Below are positions 12,536 through 14,407 of a stretch of DNA of 14,407 nucleotides, piece after piece. Numbering within the stretch: the stretch's first letter is position 1; each line of letters begins with the position of its first letter. A program made the position numbers and the translations under genes. The notes under the pieces were generated by a model. It did not search any database. It saw only the letters and a program-made list of their open reading frames with translations, and was not told where the DNA came from. The stretch lies in contig PMBV01000178.1 of NCBI GenBank assembly GCA_003153055.1, forward strand, positions 1 to 14,407, written 5' to 3'. The stretch is from Myxococcales bacterium. Lineage in GTDB: Bacteria > Myxococcota > Myxococcia > Myxococcales > Myxococcaceae.

Positions 12536-14407
12536 TCAGGGGCGGTGCAAGATGGTTCCGCCCATGCCCACGGCCCAGATGCCACCGCCATCTGGGGCGC
12601 CCCACAGGCCAAACAGGTTGTTGTTGGTGGGGGGGGCCGAGAAATGGGCGGAGCCGACGAAGTGCGTGATGGAGCCCATGTCGCCGGCGAGCCAGAGGTC
12701 GTCATCGGCGAAGCCCAGCACGGCGTTCACGCAGTCACCGCTTCCGGGGTCGATGAGGTCCCACCGCTGACCGTTCCACAGCAGGTGGATGCCAGCGCTG
12801 CCCAGGGCGTGAATGGAGTTGGTCTTCGCTCCCCAGAGGGCGTAGAGGTCGTCGTTGGTGCCTGCGTCGACGGAGGTCCACTGCGCGCCGTCCCAGTGGA
12901 GCATCGTGCCGCCTTTTCCGGCCGCCCACACGTCGTTGGTCTCGACGCCGAAGACCGTGTACAGCTCGGTGTTGACGCCCGAGTCGACGCTCGACCACCC
13001 AGCGCTGGTGTGGCGTAGCAGGCGGCCTGAGAGGTCGGTCACCCAGAGGTCCTCGGGCTGCTTGCCCCAGACGTGGCTGAAGTCGCCTGCCACGCCCTGC
13101 ACCGGGAACCATTGAGCGCCGGTCCAGTGTCGAATCACGTCGGAGTCGCCGACAGCCCAGACATCGTTGGGCGCGAAGCCCCAGACTGATTGGAGCGTGC
13201 TGGTCGTGCCGGTGGAGTATTTCACCCAGCTCGAACCTTGCCAGCGGAGAGCTGTGCCCCGCGCTCCCACGGCCCAGACATCGTTGGGCGTCGAGCCCCA
13301 GATGGCCTGGAGGTCGAACGGGGCACCGGTGTTGAGCTGTGCCCAGGTGCCGCCGGAGTACCGGGAGATGACGCCGCCAGTGCCGACGGCGTACACGGTG
13401 CCGGTGTCACTCACCCCAAAGACGCTGTACCACACGCTCCCGCTCTCGTTGGGCACGGCGTTCCAGTTCGCTCCCGTCCAGTGGAGGAAGCTCGATCCGT
13501 AGCCGACGGCCCAGACGTCGTTGGAGGCGGAGCCCCACACTGCGTTGAGGGAGTAGTACAGGTTGGCGCTGGCGGGGGTCGTGGCCGACCAATTCCCGGT
13601 GTTGCGGAGGATGGTGGGGCCGACGCCGACTGCCCAGACGTCAGAGGCGGAGGCGGGCCATACTGAGTTGAGGTCCTGGGTCGCGGGGGTGCTGACCTTG
13701 GCCCAGCTCGAGCCAGCCCAGTGGAGGACGAGCCCACCGGCGCCGACACTCCAGACGTCGTCTTTGCTTCGCCCTGCGACGTCGAAGAGGGGGCTCGTGG
13801 TCCCGCTGGGGACCGAGGCCCACTCTTTGCCGTCGAAGTGGCCGATGGCTCCGTTCGCGCCGACGGCCCAGACGTCGTTCGAGCCCGAGCCCCAGACGCG
13901 GTAGTAACTTGCGCGCGGCGAGGTCGCCAGGTTCCAGTGGTCACCGTCCCAGTGAATCACTCGGTCTCCGACAGCCCAGACATCTTTGCTCGAGGCACCC
14001 CAGACACCCCAGTAGTTCGTGTCCACCGGTGCGATGGCGGCGAGCCACTGATTTCCATCGAAGTGGAGCAGTGTCCCGGAGGCTCCGACGGCCCAGACAT
14101 CGGTGTCGCTGGCCGCCCACACCGCGCCGAGCTCGTTGCCAGCCGGCAGCGGGCTCACCCAGCACCAACCTCCGGCGCCGCAGATGGGGCCACCGCCGCA
14201 GACGTTGGGTGTGACCGCGCCGCCGCAGGTCTCGGGGAGCGTGCAGTTTCCGCACGGGAAGGTGCGCTGGACCCCGCAGGCGTCGAGCCCACTCACCTCG
14301 CCGCAGTTCCGGCTGAGCCGAGCGCAGAAGTTCTTGATGGACTCGCAGCCGACCTCGTTCGCCGAGCCGCCGCCGGTCGCTGAGCCGCCACCGGTCGCTG
14401 AGCCGCC
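12536..14407 (-). CDS. Cys-rich surface protein with fourteen propeller-type repeats (5' partial)
   Basis: The frame stays open to the window edge, so the true start and signal peptide lie beyond 14407; the GTG at 14296 is internal. The visible 623 residues begin with a Gly-Ser-Ala-Thr linker and then a Cys-rich block (GCESIKNFCARLSRNCG, DACG, CGNCTLPETCGG, PNVCGGGPICG). This block is a type often seen just after the lipoprotein anchor in myxobacterial surface proteins. The rest is fourteen degenerate repeats of about 38 residues with the pattern VWG-x3-NDVWAVG-x2-G-x3-HW-x-G-x2-W, ending at the stop codon. Such W-rich repeats fold as beta-propeller blades, usually for binding rather than catalysis. 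The stop is 2 bp from the convergent transglutaminase-domain gene. The ligand is unknown. Confidence 0.88.
   Translation of the reverse strand, partial: GGSATGGGSATGGGSANEVGCESIKNFCARLSRNCGEVSGLDACGVQRTFPCGNCTLPETCGGAVTPNVCGGGPICGAGGWCWVSPLPAGNELGAVWAASDTDVWAVGASGTLLHFDGNQWLAAIAPVDTNYWGVWGASSKDVWAVGDRVIHWDGDHWNLATSPRASYYRVWGSGSNDVWAVGANGAIGHFDGKEWASVPSGTTSPLFDVAGRSKDDVWSVGAGGLVLHWAGSSWAKVSTPATQDLNSVWPASASDVWAVGVGPTILRNTGNWSATTPASANLYYSLNAVWGSASNDVWAVGYGSSFLHWTGANWNAVPNESGSVWYSVFGVSDTGTVYAVGTGGVISRYSGGTWAQLNTGAPFDLQAIWGSTPNDVWAVGARGTALRWQGSSWVKYSTGTTSTLQSVWGFAPNDVWAVGDSDVIRHWTGAQWFPVQGVAGDFSHVWGKQPEDLWVTDLSGRLLRHTSAGWSSVDSGVNTELYTVFGVETNDVWAAGKGGTMLHWDGAQWTSVDAGTNDDLYALWGAKTNSIHALGSAGIHLLWNGQRWDLIDPGSGDCVNAVLGFADDDLWLAGDMGSITHFVGSAHFSAPPTNNNLFGLWGAPDGGGIWAVGMGGTILHRP
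12539..14134 (-). repeat. Array of fourteen degenerate ~114-bp coding repeats
   Basis: Each unit encodes one DVWAVG-type blade. Conserved cores recur in the order TDVWAVG, KDVWAVG, NDVWAVG, DDVWSVG, SDVWAVG, NDVWAVG, GTVYAVG, NDVWAVG, NDVWAVG, EDLWVTD, NDVWAAG, NSIHALG, DDLWLAG and GGIWAVG. Units nearest the C-terminus have diverged most. On the plus strand the cores appear as recurring CCCAGACATC or CCCAGACGTC-type words. Confidence 0.85.
14364..14407 (-). repeat. 18-bp tandem repeat encoding a GGGSAT linker, cut by window edge
   Basis: Two full 18-base units (14364-14381 and 14382-14399, one base different) and the start of a third encode Gly-Gly-Gly-Ser-Ala-Thr repeats. They form the flexible tether before the Cys-rich block. 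The array continues past the end of the window, so its copy number is unknown. Confidence 0.85.

Noticed and set aside
14294..14296. GTG 14296 as the start of the propeller gene
   Set aside because: The frame continues upstream through Cys-rich and linker codons to the window edge, and the GTG lies inside the Cys-rich block.
1..14407. Defence island, prophage or other coordinated novel system
   Set aside because: No integrase, transposase, nuclease, toxin-antitoxin or CRISPR hallmark is present. The genes are core regulatory and envelope types with ordinary composition.

Overview
The window is GC-rich (roughly two thirds G+C), densely coding DNA that looks like a myxobacterium (phylum Myxococcota, probably suborder Cystobacterineae). 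This placement is inferred from a cytosolic Ser/Thr protein kinase, lipoproteins with long Gly-rich linkers, a MYXO-CTERM-like C-terminus, a Cys-rich plus repeat-propeller surface protein, and strong G/C preference at third codon positions. No tRNA, rRNA, insertion sequence, prophage gene or CRISPR array was found.

Layout. (1) 1-2908: a possible 40-residue membrane peptide (32-154, minus) lies opposite hrcA (264-1307, plus), the heat-shock repressor gene. hrcA has a plausible promoter placed so that its mRNA would be leaderless. It is followed by a kinase gene (1379-2908) encoding a degenerate pseudokinase domain and then an intact Hanks-type kinase domain. (2) 3134-6425: two plus-strand genes for exported proteins. 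The first is a lipoprotein with an EXORDIUM/PHI-1-like zincin-type domain, a Gly-rich linker and a PPC domain, followed by a hairpin. The second is a clostripain-like (C11) cysteine peptidase with an Ig-like domain and a MYXO-CTERM-like tail. Its signal peptide and body lie in different frames, separated by a run of eight Cs. (3) 6363-8791: two minus-strand genes, a multi-pass membrane sensor histidine kinase without a partner regulator and a class I methyltransferase-like protein. (4) 8895-12533: a 1212-residue exported protein with a beta-sandwich domain, TPRs, a DUF3857-type domain and a transglutaminase-like core. (5) 12536-14407: a minus-strand gene, cut by the window edge, for a Cys-rich surface protein with fourteen propeller-type repeats.

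How the genes relate. hrcA and the kinase may share a transcript and link heat-shock repression with phosphorylation signalling, which is inference from spacing only. Four of the large proteins appear to be exported or surface-attached: the EXO-like lipoprotein, the C11 peptidase, the DUF3857/transglutaminase protein and the repeat propeller. This suggests a cell-envelope and secretion neighbourhood rather than one pathway. The convergent pairs are very tight (63-bp overlap at 6363-6425; 2-bp gap at 12534-12535). I see no clear multi-gene defence or biosynthetic system. The most unusual items are the split peptidase gene, the pseudokinase-kinase tandem and the probable leaderless hrcA.
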